Shown here one piece after another: positions 1 to 14,800 of a stretch of 64,000 nucleotides of DNA. Made by a program: the position numbers and the translations under genes. The stretch's first letter is position 1; each line of letters begins with the position of its first letter. This DNA comes from Ptiloglossa arizonensis (lineage: Eukaryota > Arthropoda > Insecta > Hymenoptera > Colletidae), in assembly GCF_051014685.1 (NCBI RefSeq), contig NW_027479548.1, positions 1-64,000 on the forward strand, given 5' to 3'. The notes beneath the pieces are model-generated. The model was not told the DNA's origin and made no database searches. It saw nothing but the letters and a program-made list of their open reading frames with translations.

Positions 1-148
1 TCTCGTTTGAGATATCATCACCTTTCGATCATCGAGTGCACCATCATAGTCTAGCCATCCCCTCCGGGGACATCTCTAGGGCCTTAGGGTTCCAGGTGGG
101 GATTGGGGGGGGGGGGGGGTGTTGAGGTCGGACATAGGAGAGGAGTGG
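1..148. other. Non-satellite flank at left edge
   Basis: This is the only non-satellite DNA in the window apart from the retrotransposon. It has mixed base composition, a short C4/G4 inverted motif near 59-69 and a run of 15 G at 105-119, then ends in GAGTGGTACGT where the satellite begins. I see no open frame, RNA gene or recognisable element in it. It is not mirrored in the right arm of the large inverted repeat, so it marks the outer edge of the left arm. It could be chromosomal sequence next to the array or a fragment of another mobile element; too little is present to decide. Confidence 0.6.
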
Positions 149-3100
149 TACGTATAACGTATAACGTATAACGTATAACGTATAACGTATAACGTATAAC
201 GTATAACGCATTACGTATAACGTATAACGTATAACGTGTAACGTATGACGTATAACGTATAACGTACAACGTATAACGTATAACGTATAACGTATAACGT
301 ATAACGTATAACGTATAACGTATAACGTATAACGTATAACGTATTACGTATAACGTATAACGTATAACGTATAACGTATAACGTATAACGTATAACGTAC
401 GTATAACGTATAACGTATAACGTATAACGTATAACGTATAACGTATAACGTATAACGTATAACGTATAACGTATAACGTATAACGTATAACGTATAACGT
501 ATAACGTATAACGTATAACGTGTAACGAAGAACGTGTAACGTATAACGTATAACGTATAACGTAAAACGTATAACGTATAACGTATAACGTATAACGTAT
601 AACGTATAACGTATAACGTATAACGTATAACGTATAACGAATAACGTATAACGTAAAACGTATGACGTATAACGTATAACGTATAACCTATGACGTATAA
701 CGTATAACGTATAACGTATAACGTATAACGTATAACGTATAACCTATGACGTATAACATATAACGTATAACGTATAACGTATAACGTATAACCTATGACG
801 TATAACGTATAACGTATAACGTATAACGTATAACGTATAACGTATAACGTATAACGTATAACGTATAACGTATAACGTATAACGTATAACGTATAACGTA
901 TAACGTATAACGTATAACGTATAACGTGTAACGTATAATGTATAACGTATAACGTATAACGTATAACGTATATCGTAGAACGTAGAACGTAGAACGTATA
1001 ACGTATATCGTAAAACGTATAACGTATAACGTATAACGTATAACGTATAACGTATAACGTATAACGTATAACGTATAACGTATAACGTATACCGTATAAC
1101 GTATAACGTATAATGTATAACGTAAAACGTATGACGTATAATGTATAACGTATAACCTATGACGTATAACGTATAACGTATAACGTATAACGTATAACGT
1201 ATAACGTATAACCTATGACGTATAACATATAACGTATAACGTATAACGTATAACGTATAACGTATAACGTATAACGTATAACGTATAACCTATAACGTAT
1301 AACGTATAACGTATCACGTATAACGTATAACGTATAACGTATAACGTATAACGTATAACGTATAACGTATAACGTATAACGTATAACGTATAACGTATAA
1401 CGTATAACGTATAACGTATAACGTATAACGTATAACGTATAACGTATAACGTATAACGTATAACGTATAACGCATAACGTATAACGTATAACGTGTAACG
1501 AAAAACGTATAACGAATAACGTAAAACGTATGACGCATTACATATTACGTATAACGTATAACGTATAACGTATAACGTATAACGTATAACGAATAACGTA
1601 AAACGTATAACGCATAACGTATAACGTAGAACGTAGAACGAATAACGTATAACGTATATCGTAAAACGTATAACGTATAACGTATAACGTATAACGTATA
1701 ACGTATAACGTATAACGTATAACGTATATCGTAGAACGTAGAACGTAGAACGTATAACGTATATCGTAAAACGTATAACGTATAACGTATAACGTATAAC
1801 GTATAACGTATAACGTATAACGTATAACGTATAACGTATAACGTATGACGTATAACGTATAACGTATATCGTATAACGTATAACGTATAACGTATAACGT
1901 ATAACGTATAACGTATAACGTATAACGTATAACGTATAACGTATAACGTATAACGTATAACGTATAACGTATAACGTATAACGTATAACGTATAACGTAT
2001 AACGTATAACGTATAACGTATAACGTATAACGTATAACGTATAACGTATAACGTATAACGTATAACGTATAACGTATTACGTATAACGTATAACGTATAA
2101 CGTGTAACGTATAACGAATAACGTATAACGTAAAACGTATGACGTATAACGTATAACGTATAACCTATGACGTATAACGTATAACGTATAACGTATAACG
2201 TATAACGTATAACGTATAACGTATAACGTATAACGTATAACCTATAACGTATAACGTGTAACGAAGAACGTATGACGAATAACGTAAAACGTATAACGCA
2301 TAACATGTAACGTATAACGTGTCACGTATAACGTATAACGTATAACGTATAACGTATAACGTATAACGTATAACGTATAACATATAACGTATAACGTATA
2401 ACGTATAACGTATAACGTATAACGTATAACGTATAACGTATAACGTATTACGTATAACGTATTACGTATAACGTGTAACGTATAAAGAATAACGTATAAC
2501 GTAAAACGTATGACGTATAACGTATAACGTATAACCTATGACGTATAACGTATAACGTATAACGTATAACGTATAACGTATAACGTATAACGTATAACGT
2601 ATAACGTATAACGTATAACCTATAACGTATAACGTGTAACGAAGGACGTATGACGAATAACGTAAAAACGTATAACGCATAACATGTAACGTATAACGTA
2701 TCACGTATAACGTATAACGTAACGTATAACGTATAACGTATAACGTATAAATACGTATAACGTATAACGTATAACGTATAACGTGTAACGTATACCGTAT
2801 AACGTATAACGTATAACGTATAACGTATAACGTATAACGTATAACGTATAACGTATAACGTATAACGTATAACGTATAACGTATTACGTATAACGTATAA
2901 CGTATTACGTATAACGTATAACGTATACGTGTAACGTATACGTATACGTATAACGTATAACGTATAACGTATAACGTATAACGTATAACGTATAACGTAT
3001 AACGTATAACGTATAACGTATAACGTATAACGTAAAACGTATGACGTATAACGTATCACGTATAACGTATAACGTATAACGTATAACGTATAACGTATAA

Positions 3101-6100
3101 CGTATAACGTATAACGTATAACGTATAACGTGTAACGTATACCGTATAACGTATAACGTATAACGTATAACGTATAACGTATAACGTATAACGTATAACG
3201 TATAACGTATAACGTATAACGTATAACGTATTACGTATAACGTATAACGTATTACGTATAACGTATAACGTATAACGTGTAACGTATGACGTATAACGTA
3301 TAACGTATAACGTATAACGTATAACGTATAACGTATAACGTATAACGTATAACGTATAACGTAAAACGTATGACGTATAACGTATAACGTGTAACCTATG
3401 ACGTATAACGTATAACGTATAACGTATAACGTATAACGTATAACGTATAACGTATAACGTATAACCTATAACGTATAACGTGTAACGAAGAACGTATGAC
3501 GAATAACGTAAAACGTATAACGCATAACATGTAACGTATAACGTGTCACGTATAACGTATAACGTATGACGTATAACGTATAACGTATAACCTATGACGT
3601 ATAACGTATAACGTATAACGTATAACGTATAACGTATAACGTATAACGTATAACGTATAACGTATAACGTATAACGTATAACGTATTACGTATAACGTAT
3701 AACGTATAACGTGTAACGTATAAAGAATAACGTATAACGTAAAACGTATGACGTATAACGTATAACGTATAACCTATGACGTATAACGTATAACGTATAA
3801 CGTATAACGTATAACGTATATCGTATAACGTATAACGTATAACCTATAACGTATAACGTGTAACGAAGAACGTATGACGAATAACGTAAAACGTATAACG
3901 CATAACATGTAACGTATAACGTATCACGTATAACGTATAACGTATAACGTATAACGTATAACGTATAACGTATAACGTATAACGTATAACGTATAACGTA
4001 TAACGTATACCGTATAACGTATTACGTATAACGTATAACGTATAACGTGTAACGTATGACGTATAACGTATAACGTATAACGTATAACGTATAACGTATA
4101 ACGTATAACGTATAACGTATAACGTATAACGTATAACGTATAACGTATAACGTAAAACGTATAACGTATTACGTATAACGTATAACGTATAACGTATAAC
4201 GTATAACGTATAACGTATAACGTATAACCTATGACGTATAACGTATAACGTATAACGTATAACGTATAACGTATAACGTATAACGTATAATGTATAACGT
4301 ATAACGTATAACGTATAACGTATAACGTATAACGTATAACGTATAACGTATAACGTATAACGTATAACGTATAACGTATAACGTATAACGTATAACGTAT
4401 AACGTATAACGTATAACGTATAACGTATATCGTAGAACGTAGAACGTAGAACGTATAACGTATATCGTAAAACGTATAACGTATAACGTATAACGTATAA
4501 CGTATAACGTATAACGTATAACGTATAACGTATAACGTATAACGTATAACGTATACCGTATAACGCATAACATGTAACGTATAACGTATCACGTATAACG
4601 TATAACGTATAACGTATAACGTATAACGTATAACGTATAACGTATAACGTATAACGTATAACGTATAACGTATAACGTATACCGTATAACGTATAACGTA
4701 TAACGTATAACGTATAACGTATAACGTATAACGTATAACGTATAACGTATAACGTATAACGTATAACGTATAACGTATAACGTATAACGTATAACGTATA
4801 ACGTGTAACGTATGACGTATAACGTATAACGTATAACGTATAACGTATAACGTATAACGTATAACGTATAACGTATAACGTATAACGTATAACGTATAAC
4901 GTATAACGTATTACGTATAACGTATAACGTATAACGTGTAACGTATAACGTGTAACGTATAACGAATAACGTATAACGTAAAACGTATGACGTATAACGT
5001 ATAACGTATAACCTATGACGTATAACGTATAACGTATAACGTATAACGTATAACGTATAACGTATAACCTATGACGTATAACATATAACGTATAACGTAT
5101 AACGTATAACGTATAACCTATGACGTATAACGTATAACGTATAACGTATAACGTATAACGTATAACGTATAACGTATAACGTATAACGTATAACGTATAA
5201 CGTATAACGTATAACGTATAACGTATAACGTATAACGTATAACGTATAACGTATAACGTATAACGTATAACGTATAACGTATAACGTATAACGTATAACG
5301 TATAACGTATAACGTATAACGTATAACGTATAACGTATAACGTATAACGTATAACGTATATCGTAGAACGTAGAACGTAGAACGTATAACGTATACCGTA
5401 AAACGTATAACGTATAACGTATAACGTATAACGTATAACGTATAACGTATACCGTATAACGTATAACGTATAACGTATAACGTATAACGTATAACGTATA
5501 ACGTATAACGTATAACGTATAACGTATAACGTATAACGTATAACGTATAACGTATAACGTATAACGTATAACGTATAACGCATTACGTATAACGTATAAC
5601 GTATAACGTGTAACGTATGACGTATGACGTATAACGTACAACGTATAACGTATAACGTATAACGTATAACGTATAACGTATAACGTATAACGTATAACGT
5701 ATAACGTATAACGTATTACGTATAACGTATAACGTATAACGTATAACGTATAACGTATAACGTATAACGTATAACGTATAACGTATAACGTATAACGTAT
5801 AACGTATAACGTATAACGTATAACGTATAACGTATAACGTATAACGTATAACGTATAACGTATAACGTATAACGTATAACGTATAACGTGTAACGAAGAA
5901 CGTGTAACGTATAACGTATAACGTATAACGTAAAACGTATAACGTATAACGTATAACGTATAACGTATAACGTATAACGTATAACGTATAACGTATAACG
6001 TATAACGAATAACGTATAACGTAAAACGTATGACGTATAACGTATAACGTATAACCTATGACGTATAACGTATAACGTATAACGTATAACGTATAACGTA

Positions 6101-9100
6101 TAACGTATAACCTATGACGTATAACATATAACGTATAACGTATAACGTATAACGTATAACCTATGACGTATAACGTATAACGTATAACGTATAACGTATA
6201 ACGTATAACGTATAACGTATAACGTATAACGTATAACGTATAACGTATAACGTATAACGTATAACGTATAACGTATAACGTATAACGTATAACGTATAAC
6301 GTGTAACGTATAATGTATAACGTATAACGTATAACGTATAACGTATATCGTAGAACGTAGAACGTAGAACGTATAACGTATATCGTAAAACGTATAACGT
6401 ATAACGTATAACGTATAACGTATAACGTATAACGTATAACGTATAACGTATAACGTATAACGTATACCGTATAACGTATAACGTATAATGTATAACGTAA
6501 AACGTATGACGTATAATGTATAACGTATAACCTATGACGTATAACGTATAACGTATAACGTATAACGTATAACGTATAACGTATAACCTATGACGTATAA
6601 CATATAACGTATAACGTATAACGTATAACGTATAACGTATAACGTATAACGTATAACGTATAACGTATAACCTATAACGTATAACGTATAACGTATCACG
6701 TATAACGTATAACGTATAACGTATAACGTATAACGTATAACGTATAACGTATAACGTATAACGTATAACGTATAACGTATAACGTATAACGTATAACGTA
6801 TAACGTATAACGTATAACGTATAACGTATAACGTATAACGTATAACGTATAACGCATAACGTATAACGTATAACGTGTAACGAAAAACGTATAACGAATA
6901 ACGTAAAACGTATGACGCATTACATATTACGTATAACGTATAACGTATAACGTATAACGTATAACGTATAACGAATAACGTAAAACGTATAACGCATAAC
7001 GTATAACGTAGAACGTAGAACGAATAACGTATAACGTATATCGTAAAACGTATAACGTATAACGTATAACGTATAACGTATAACGTATAACGTATAACGT
7101 ATAACGTATATCGTAGAACGTAGAACGTAGAACGTATAACGTATATCGTAAAACGTATAACGTATAACGTATAACGTATAACGTATAACGTATAACGTAT
7201 AACGTATAACGTATAACGTATAACGTATGACGTATAACGTATAACGTATATCGTATAACGTATAACGTATAACGTATAACGTATAACGTATAACGTATAA
7301 CGTATAACGTATAACGTATAACGTATAACGTATAACGTATAACGTATAACGTATAACGTATAACGTATAACGTATAACGTATAACGTATAACGTATAACG
7401 TATAACGTATAACGTATAACGTATAACGTATAACGTATAACGTATAACGTATAACGTATAACGTATTACGTATAACGTATAACGTATAACGTGTAACGTA
7501 TAACGAATAACGTATAACGTAAAACGTATGACGTATAACGTATAACGTATAACCTATGACGTATAACGTATAACGTATAACGTATAACGTATAACGTATA
7601 ACGTATAACGTATAACGTATAACGTATAACCTATAACGTATAACGTGTAACGAAGAACGTATGACGAATAACGTAAAACGTATAACGCATAACATGTAAC
7701 GTATAACGTGTCACGTATAACGTATAACGTATAACGTATAACGTATAACGTATAACGTATAACGTATAACATATAACGTATAACGTATAACGTATAACGT
7801 ATAACGTATAACGTATAACGTATAACGTATAACGTGTAACGAAGAACGTATAACGAATAACGTAAAACGTATAACGCGTAACATGTAACGTATAACGTAT
7901 CACGTATAACGTATAACGTATAACGTATAACGTATAACGTAAAACGTATAACGTATAACGTATAACGTATAACGTATAACGTATAACGTATAACGTATAA
8001 CGTATAACGTATAACGTCTACCGTATGACGTATAAAGTATGACGTATAACGTATAACGTATCACGAATAACGTAAAACGTATAACGCATAACATATAACG
8101 TATAACGTGTAACGAAGAACGTATAACGAATAACGTAAAACGTATAACGCATAACATGTAACGTATAACGTATAACGTATAACGTATAACGTATAACGTA
8201 TAACGTATAACGTATATCGTATACCGTATAACGTTTAACGTATAACGTATAACGTATAACGTATAACGTATAACGTATAACCTATAACGTATAACGTGTA
8301 ACGAAGAACGTATGACGAATAACGTAAAACGTATAACGCATAACATGTAACGTATAACGTGTCACGTATAACGTATAACGTATAACGTATAACGTATAAC
8401 GTATAACGTATAACGTATAACGATTAACGTATAACGTATAACGTATACCGTATAACGTATAACGTATAACGTATAACGTATAACGTATAACGTATAACGT
8501 ATAACGTATAACGTATAACGTATAACGTATAACGTATAACGTATAACGTATAACGTATAACGTGTAACGTATGACGTATAACGTATAACGTATAACGTAT
8601 AACGTATAACGTATAACGTATAACCTATGACGTATAACGTATAACGTATAACGTATAACGTATAACGTATAACGTATAACGTATAACGTATAACGTATAA
8701 CGTATAACGTATAACGTATAACGTATAACGTATAACGTATAACGTATAACGTATAACGTATAACGTATAACGTATAACGTATAACGTATAACGTATAACG
8801 TATAACGTATAACGTATAACGTATAACGTATAACGTATAACGTATATCGTAGAACGTAGAACGTAGAACGTATAACGTATATCGTAAAACGTATAACGTA
8901 TAACGTATAACGTATAACGTATAAACGTATAACGTATAACGTATAACGTATAACGTATAACGTATAACGTATACCGTATAACGCATAACATGTAACGTAT
9001 AACGTATCACGTATAACGTATAACGTATAACGTATAACGTATAACGTATAACGTATAACGTATAACGTATATCGTATAACGTATAACGTATAACATATAC

Positions 9101-9830
9101 CGTATAACGTATAACGTATAACGTATAACGTATAACGTATAACGTATAACGTATAACGTATAACGTATAACGTATAACGTATAACGTATAACGTATAACG
9201 TATAACGTATAACGTATAACGTATAACGTGTAACGTATGACGTATAACGTATAACGTATAACGTATAACGTATAACGTATAACGTATAACGTATAACGTA
9301 TAACGTATAACGTATAACGTATAACGTATAACGTATAACGTATTACGTATAACGTATAACGTATAACGTGTAACGTATAACGTGTAACGTATAACGAATA
9401 ACGTATAACGTAAAACGTATGACGTATAACGTATAACGTATAACCTATGACGTATAACGTATAACGTATAACGTATAACGTATAACGTATAACGTATAAC
9501 GTATAACGTATTACGTATAACGTATAACGTATAACGTGTAACGTATAACGTGTAACATATAACGAATAACGTATAACGTAAAACGTATGACGTATAACGT
9601 ATAACGTATAACCTATGACGTATAACGTATAACGTATAACGTATAACGTATAACGTATAACGTATAACCTATGACGTATAACATATAACGTATAACGTAT
9701 AACGTATAACGTATAACCTATGACGTATAACGTATAACGTATAACGTATAACGTATAACGTATAACGTATAACGTATAACGTATAACGTATAACGTATAA
9801 CGTATAACGTATAACGTATAACGTATACGT
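149..9830 (-). repeat. 7-bp satellite, ATAACGT orientation
   Basis: Tandem array of the 7-bp unit ATAACGT read on the + strand (ACGTTAT on the minus strand). Most units are exact. Variants are single-base changes that keep the 7-bp length, for example GTAAAACG, GTAGAACG, GTATATCG, CCTATGAC, CATGTAAC and GCATTAC. Several clusters break the 7-bp register (about 2490, 2680-2960, 8424 and 8924), and these are absent from the mirrored copy in the other arm. The variant order matches, in reverse complement, the order in about 9836-19490. No gene is present. Long open frames on the minus strand are a consequence of a stop-free unit. Confidence 0.97.
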
Positions 9831-9840
9831 ATAACGTTAT
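9831..9840. other. Orientation-switch palindrome at array centre
   Basis: The sequence ATAACGTTAT is a perfect palindrome and is the exact place where the satellite changes from ATAACGT to ACGTTAT orientation. Just outside it the left arm reads ACGTATACGT where the right arm's pattern would predict one more base, so the junction is symmetric apart from about one base. There is effectively no spacer, as in a fold-back or hairpin-closure product. Confidence 0.9.
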
Positions 9841-11892
9841 ACGTTATACGTTATACGTTATACGTTATACGTTATACGTTATACGTTATACGTTATACGT
9901 TATACGTTATACGTTATACGTTATACGTTATACGTTATACGTCATAGGTTATACGTTATACGTTATACGTTATACGTTATATGTTATACGTCATAGGTTA
10001 TACGTTATACGTTATACGTTATACGTTATACGTTATACGTTATACGTCATAGGTTATACGTTATACGTTATACGTCATACGTTTTACGTTATACGTTATT
10101 CGTTATATGTTACACGTTATACGTTACACGTTATACGTTATACGTTATACGTAATACGTTATACGTTATACGTTATACGTTATACGTTATACGTTATACG
10201 TTATACGTTATACGTCATAGGTTATACGTTATACGTTATACGTCATACGTTTTACGTTATACGTTATTCGTTATACGTTACACGTTATACGTTACACGTT
10301 ATACGTTATACGTTATACGTAATACGTTATACGTTATAACGTTATACGTTATACGTTATACGTTATACGTTATACGTTATACGTTATACGTTATACGTTA
10401 TACGTTATACGTTATACGTTATACGTCATACGTTACACGTTATACGTTATACGTTATACGTTATACGTTATACGTTATACGTTATACGTTATACGTTATA
10501 CGTTATACGTTATACGTTATACGTTATACGTTATACGTTATACGTTATACGTTATACGTTATACGGTATATGTTATACGTTATACGTTATACGATATACG
10601 TTATACGTTATACGTTATACGTTATACGTTATACGTTATACGTTATACGTTATACGTGATACGTTATACGTTACATGTTATGCGTTATACGGTATACGTT
10701 ATACGTTATACGTTATACGTTATACGTTATACGTTATACGTTATACGTTATACGTTATACGTTATACGTTATACGTTTTACGATATACGTTATACGTTCT
10801 ACGTTCTACGTTCTACGATATACGTTATACGTTATACGTTATACGTTATACGTTATACGTTATACGTTATACGTTATACGTTATACGTTATACGTTATAC
10901 GTTATACGTTATACGTTATACGTTATACGTTATACGTTATACGTTATACGTTATACGTTATACGTTATACGTTATACGTTATACGTTATACGTTATACGT
11001 TATACGTTATACGTTATACGTTATACGTTATACGTCATAGGTTATACGTTATACGTTATACGTTATACGTTATACGTTATACGTTATACGTCATACGTTA
11101 CACGTTATACGTTATACGTTATACGTTATACGTTATACGTTATACGTTATACGTTATACGTTATACGTTATACGTTATACGTTATACGTTATACGTTATA
11201 CGTTATACGTTATACGGTATACGTTATACGTTATACGTTAATCGTTATACGTTATACGTTATACGTTATACGTTATACGTTATACGTTATACGTTATACG
11301 TGACACGTTATACGTTACATGTTATGCGTTATACGTTTTACGTTATTCGTCATACGTTCTTCGTTACACGTTATACGTTATAGGTTATACGTTATACGTT
11401 ATACGTTATACGTTATACGTTATACGTTAAACGTTATACGGTATACGATATACGTTATACGTTATACGTTATACGTTATACGTTATACGTTATACGTTAT
11501 ACGTTACATGTTATGCGTTATACGTTTTACGTTATTCGTTATACGTTCTTCGTTACACGTTATACGTTATATGTTATGCGTTATACGTTTTACGTTATTC
11601 GTGATACGTTATACGTTATACGTCATACTTTATACGTCATACGGTAGACGTTATACGTTATACGTTATACGTTATACGTTATACGTTATACGTTATACGT
11701 TATACGTTATACGTTATACGTTTTACGTTATACGTTATACGTTATACGTTATACGTTATACGTGATACGTTATACGTTACATGTTACGCGTTATACGTTT
11801 TACGTTATTCGTTATACGTTCTTCGTTACACGTTATACGTTATACGTTATACGTTATACGTTATACGTTATACGTTATACGTTATACGTTAT

Positions 11893-14800
11893 ATGTTATA
11901 CGTTATACGTTATACGTTATACGTTATACGTTATACGTTATACGTTATACGTGACACGTTATACGTTACATGTTATGCGTTATACGTTTTACGTTATTCG
12001 TCATACGTTCTTCGTTACACGTTATACGTTATAGGTTATACGTTATACGTTATACGTTATACGTTATACGTTATACGTTATACGTTATACGTTATACGTT
12101 ATACGTCATAGGTTATACGTTATACGTTATACGTCATACGTTTTACGTTATACGTTATTCGTTATACGTTACACGTTATACGTTATACGTTATACGTAAT
12201 ACGTTATACGTTATACGTTATACGTTATACGTTATACGTTATACGTTATACGTTATACGTTATACGTTATACGTTATACGTTATACGTTATACGTTATAC
12301 GTTATACGTTATACGTTATACGTTATACGTTATACGTTATACGTTATACGTTATACGTTATACGTTATACGTTATACGTTATACGTTATACGTTATACGT
12401 TATACGTTATACGATATACGTTATACGTTATACGTCATACGTTATACGTTATACGTTATACGTTATACGTTATACGTTATACGTTATACGTTATACGTTA
12501 TACGTTATACGTTTTACGATATACGTTATACGTTCTACGTTCTACGTTCTACGATATACGTTATACGTTATACGTTATACGTTATACGTTATACGTTATA
12601 CGTTATACGTTATACGTTTTACGATATACGTTATACGTTATTCGTTCTACGTTCTACGTTATACGTTATGCGTTATACGTTTTACGTTATTCGTTATACG
12701 TTATACGTTATACGTTATACGTTATACGTTATACGTAATATGTAATGCGTCATACGTTTTACGTTATTCGTTATACGTTTTTCGTTACACGTTATACGTT
12801 ATACGTTATGCGTTATACGTTATACGTTATACGTTATACGTTATACGTTATACGTTATACGTTATACGTTATACGTTATACGTTATACGTTATACGTTAT
12901 ACGTTATACGTTATACGTTATACGTTATACGTTATACGTTATACGTTATACGTTATACGTTATACGTGATACGTTATACGTTATACGTTATAGGTTATAC
13001 GTTATACGTTATACGTTATACGTTATACGTTATACGTTATACGTTATACGTTATACGTTATATGTTATACGTCATAGGTTATACGTTATACGTTATACGT
13101 TATACGTTATACGTTATACGTTATACGTCATAGGTTATACGTTATACATTATACGTCATACGTTTTACGTTATACATTATACGTTATACGTTATACGGTA
13201 TACGTTATACGTTATACGTTATACGTTATACGTTATACGTTATACGTTATACGTTATACGTTATACGTTATACGTTTTACGATATACGTTATACGTTCTA
13301 CGTTCTACGTTCTACGATATACGTTATACGTTATACGTTATACGTTATACATTATACGTTACACGTTATACGTTATACGTTATACGTTATACGTTATACG
13401 TTATACGTTATACGTTATACGTTATACGTTATACGTTATACGTTATACGTTATACGTTATACGTTATACGTTATACGTTATACGTTATACGTTATACGTC
13501 ATAGGTTATACGTTATACGTTATACGTTATACGTTATATGTTATACGTCATAGGTTATACGTTATACGTTATACGTTATACGTTATACGTTATACGTTAT
13601 ACGTCATAGGTTATACGTTATACGTTATACGTCATACGTTTTACGTTATACGTTATTCGTTATACGTTATACGTTATACGTTATACGTTATACGTTATAC
13701 GTTATACGTTATACGTTATACGTTATACGTTTTACGTTATACGTTATACGTTATACGTTACACGTTCTTCGTTACACGTTATACGTTATACGTTATACGT
13801 TATACGTTATACGTTATACGTTATACGTTATACGTTATACGTTATACGTTATACGTTATACGTTATACGTTATACGTTATACGTTATACGTTATACGTTA
13901 TACGTTATACGTTATACGTTATACGTTATACGTTATACGTTATACGTAATACGTTATACGTTATACGTTATACGTTATACGTTATACGTTATACGTTATA
14001 CGTTATACGTTATACGTTATACGTTGTACGTTATACGTCATACGTCATACGTTACACGTTATACGTTATACGTTATACGTAATGCGTTATACGTTATACG
14101 TTATACGTTATACGTTATACGTTATACGTTATACGTTATACGTTATACGTTATACGTTATACGTTATACGTTATACGTTATACGTTATACGTTATACGTT
14201 ATACGTTATACGGTATACGTTATACGTTATACGTTATACGTTATACGTTATACGTTATACGTTTTACGGTATACGTTATACGTTCTACGTTCTACGTTCT
14301 ACGATATACGTTATACGTTATACGTTATACGTTATACGTTATACGTTATACGTTATACGTTATACGTTATACGTTATACGTTATACGTTATACGTTATAC
14401 GTTATACGTTATACGTTATACGTTATACGTTATACGTTATACGTTATACGTTATACGTTATACGTTATACGTTATACGTTATACGTTATACGTTATACGT
14501 TATACGTTATACGTTATACGTTATACGTTATACGTTATACGTCATAGGTTATACGTTATACGTTATACGTTATACGTTATATGTTATACGTCATAGGTTA
14601 TACGTTATACGTTATACGTTATACGTTATACGTTATACGTTATACGTCATAGGTTATACGTTATACGTTATACGTCATACGTTTTACGTTATACGTTATT
14701 CGTTATACGTTACACGTTATACGTTACACGTTATACGTTATACGTTATACGTAATACGTTATACGTTATACGTTATACGTTATACGTTATACGTTATACG

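Noticed and set aside
72..90. TTAGGG motif in the left flank as a telomere trace
   Set aside because: It is a single copy without tandem repetition.
143..153. GAGTGGTACGT at the flank-satellite border also occurs in the retrotransposon leader near 47427
   Set aside because: It is an 11-bp match with no colinear similarity on either side; a match of this size is expected by chance given the lengths compared.
3844..5583. Long minus-strand open frames of tyrosine-rich repeats in the left array, with + strand equivalents at 14082-15821 and elsewhere
   Set aside because: They are translations of a stop-free 7-bp satellite in every frame; there is no non-repeat domain, start context or gene structure.
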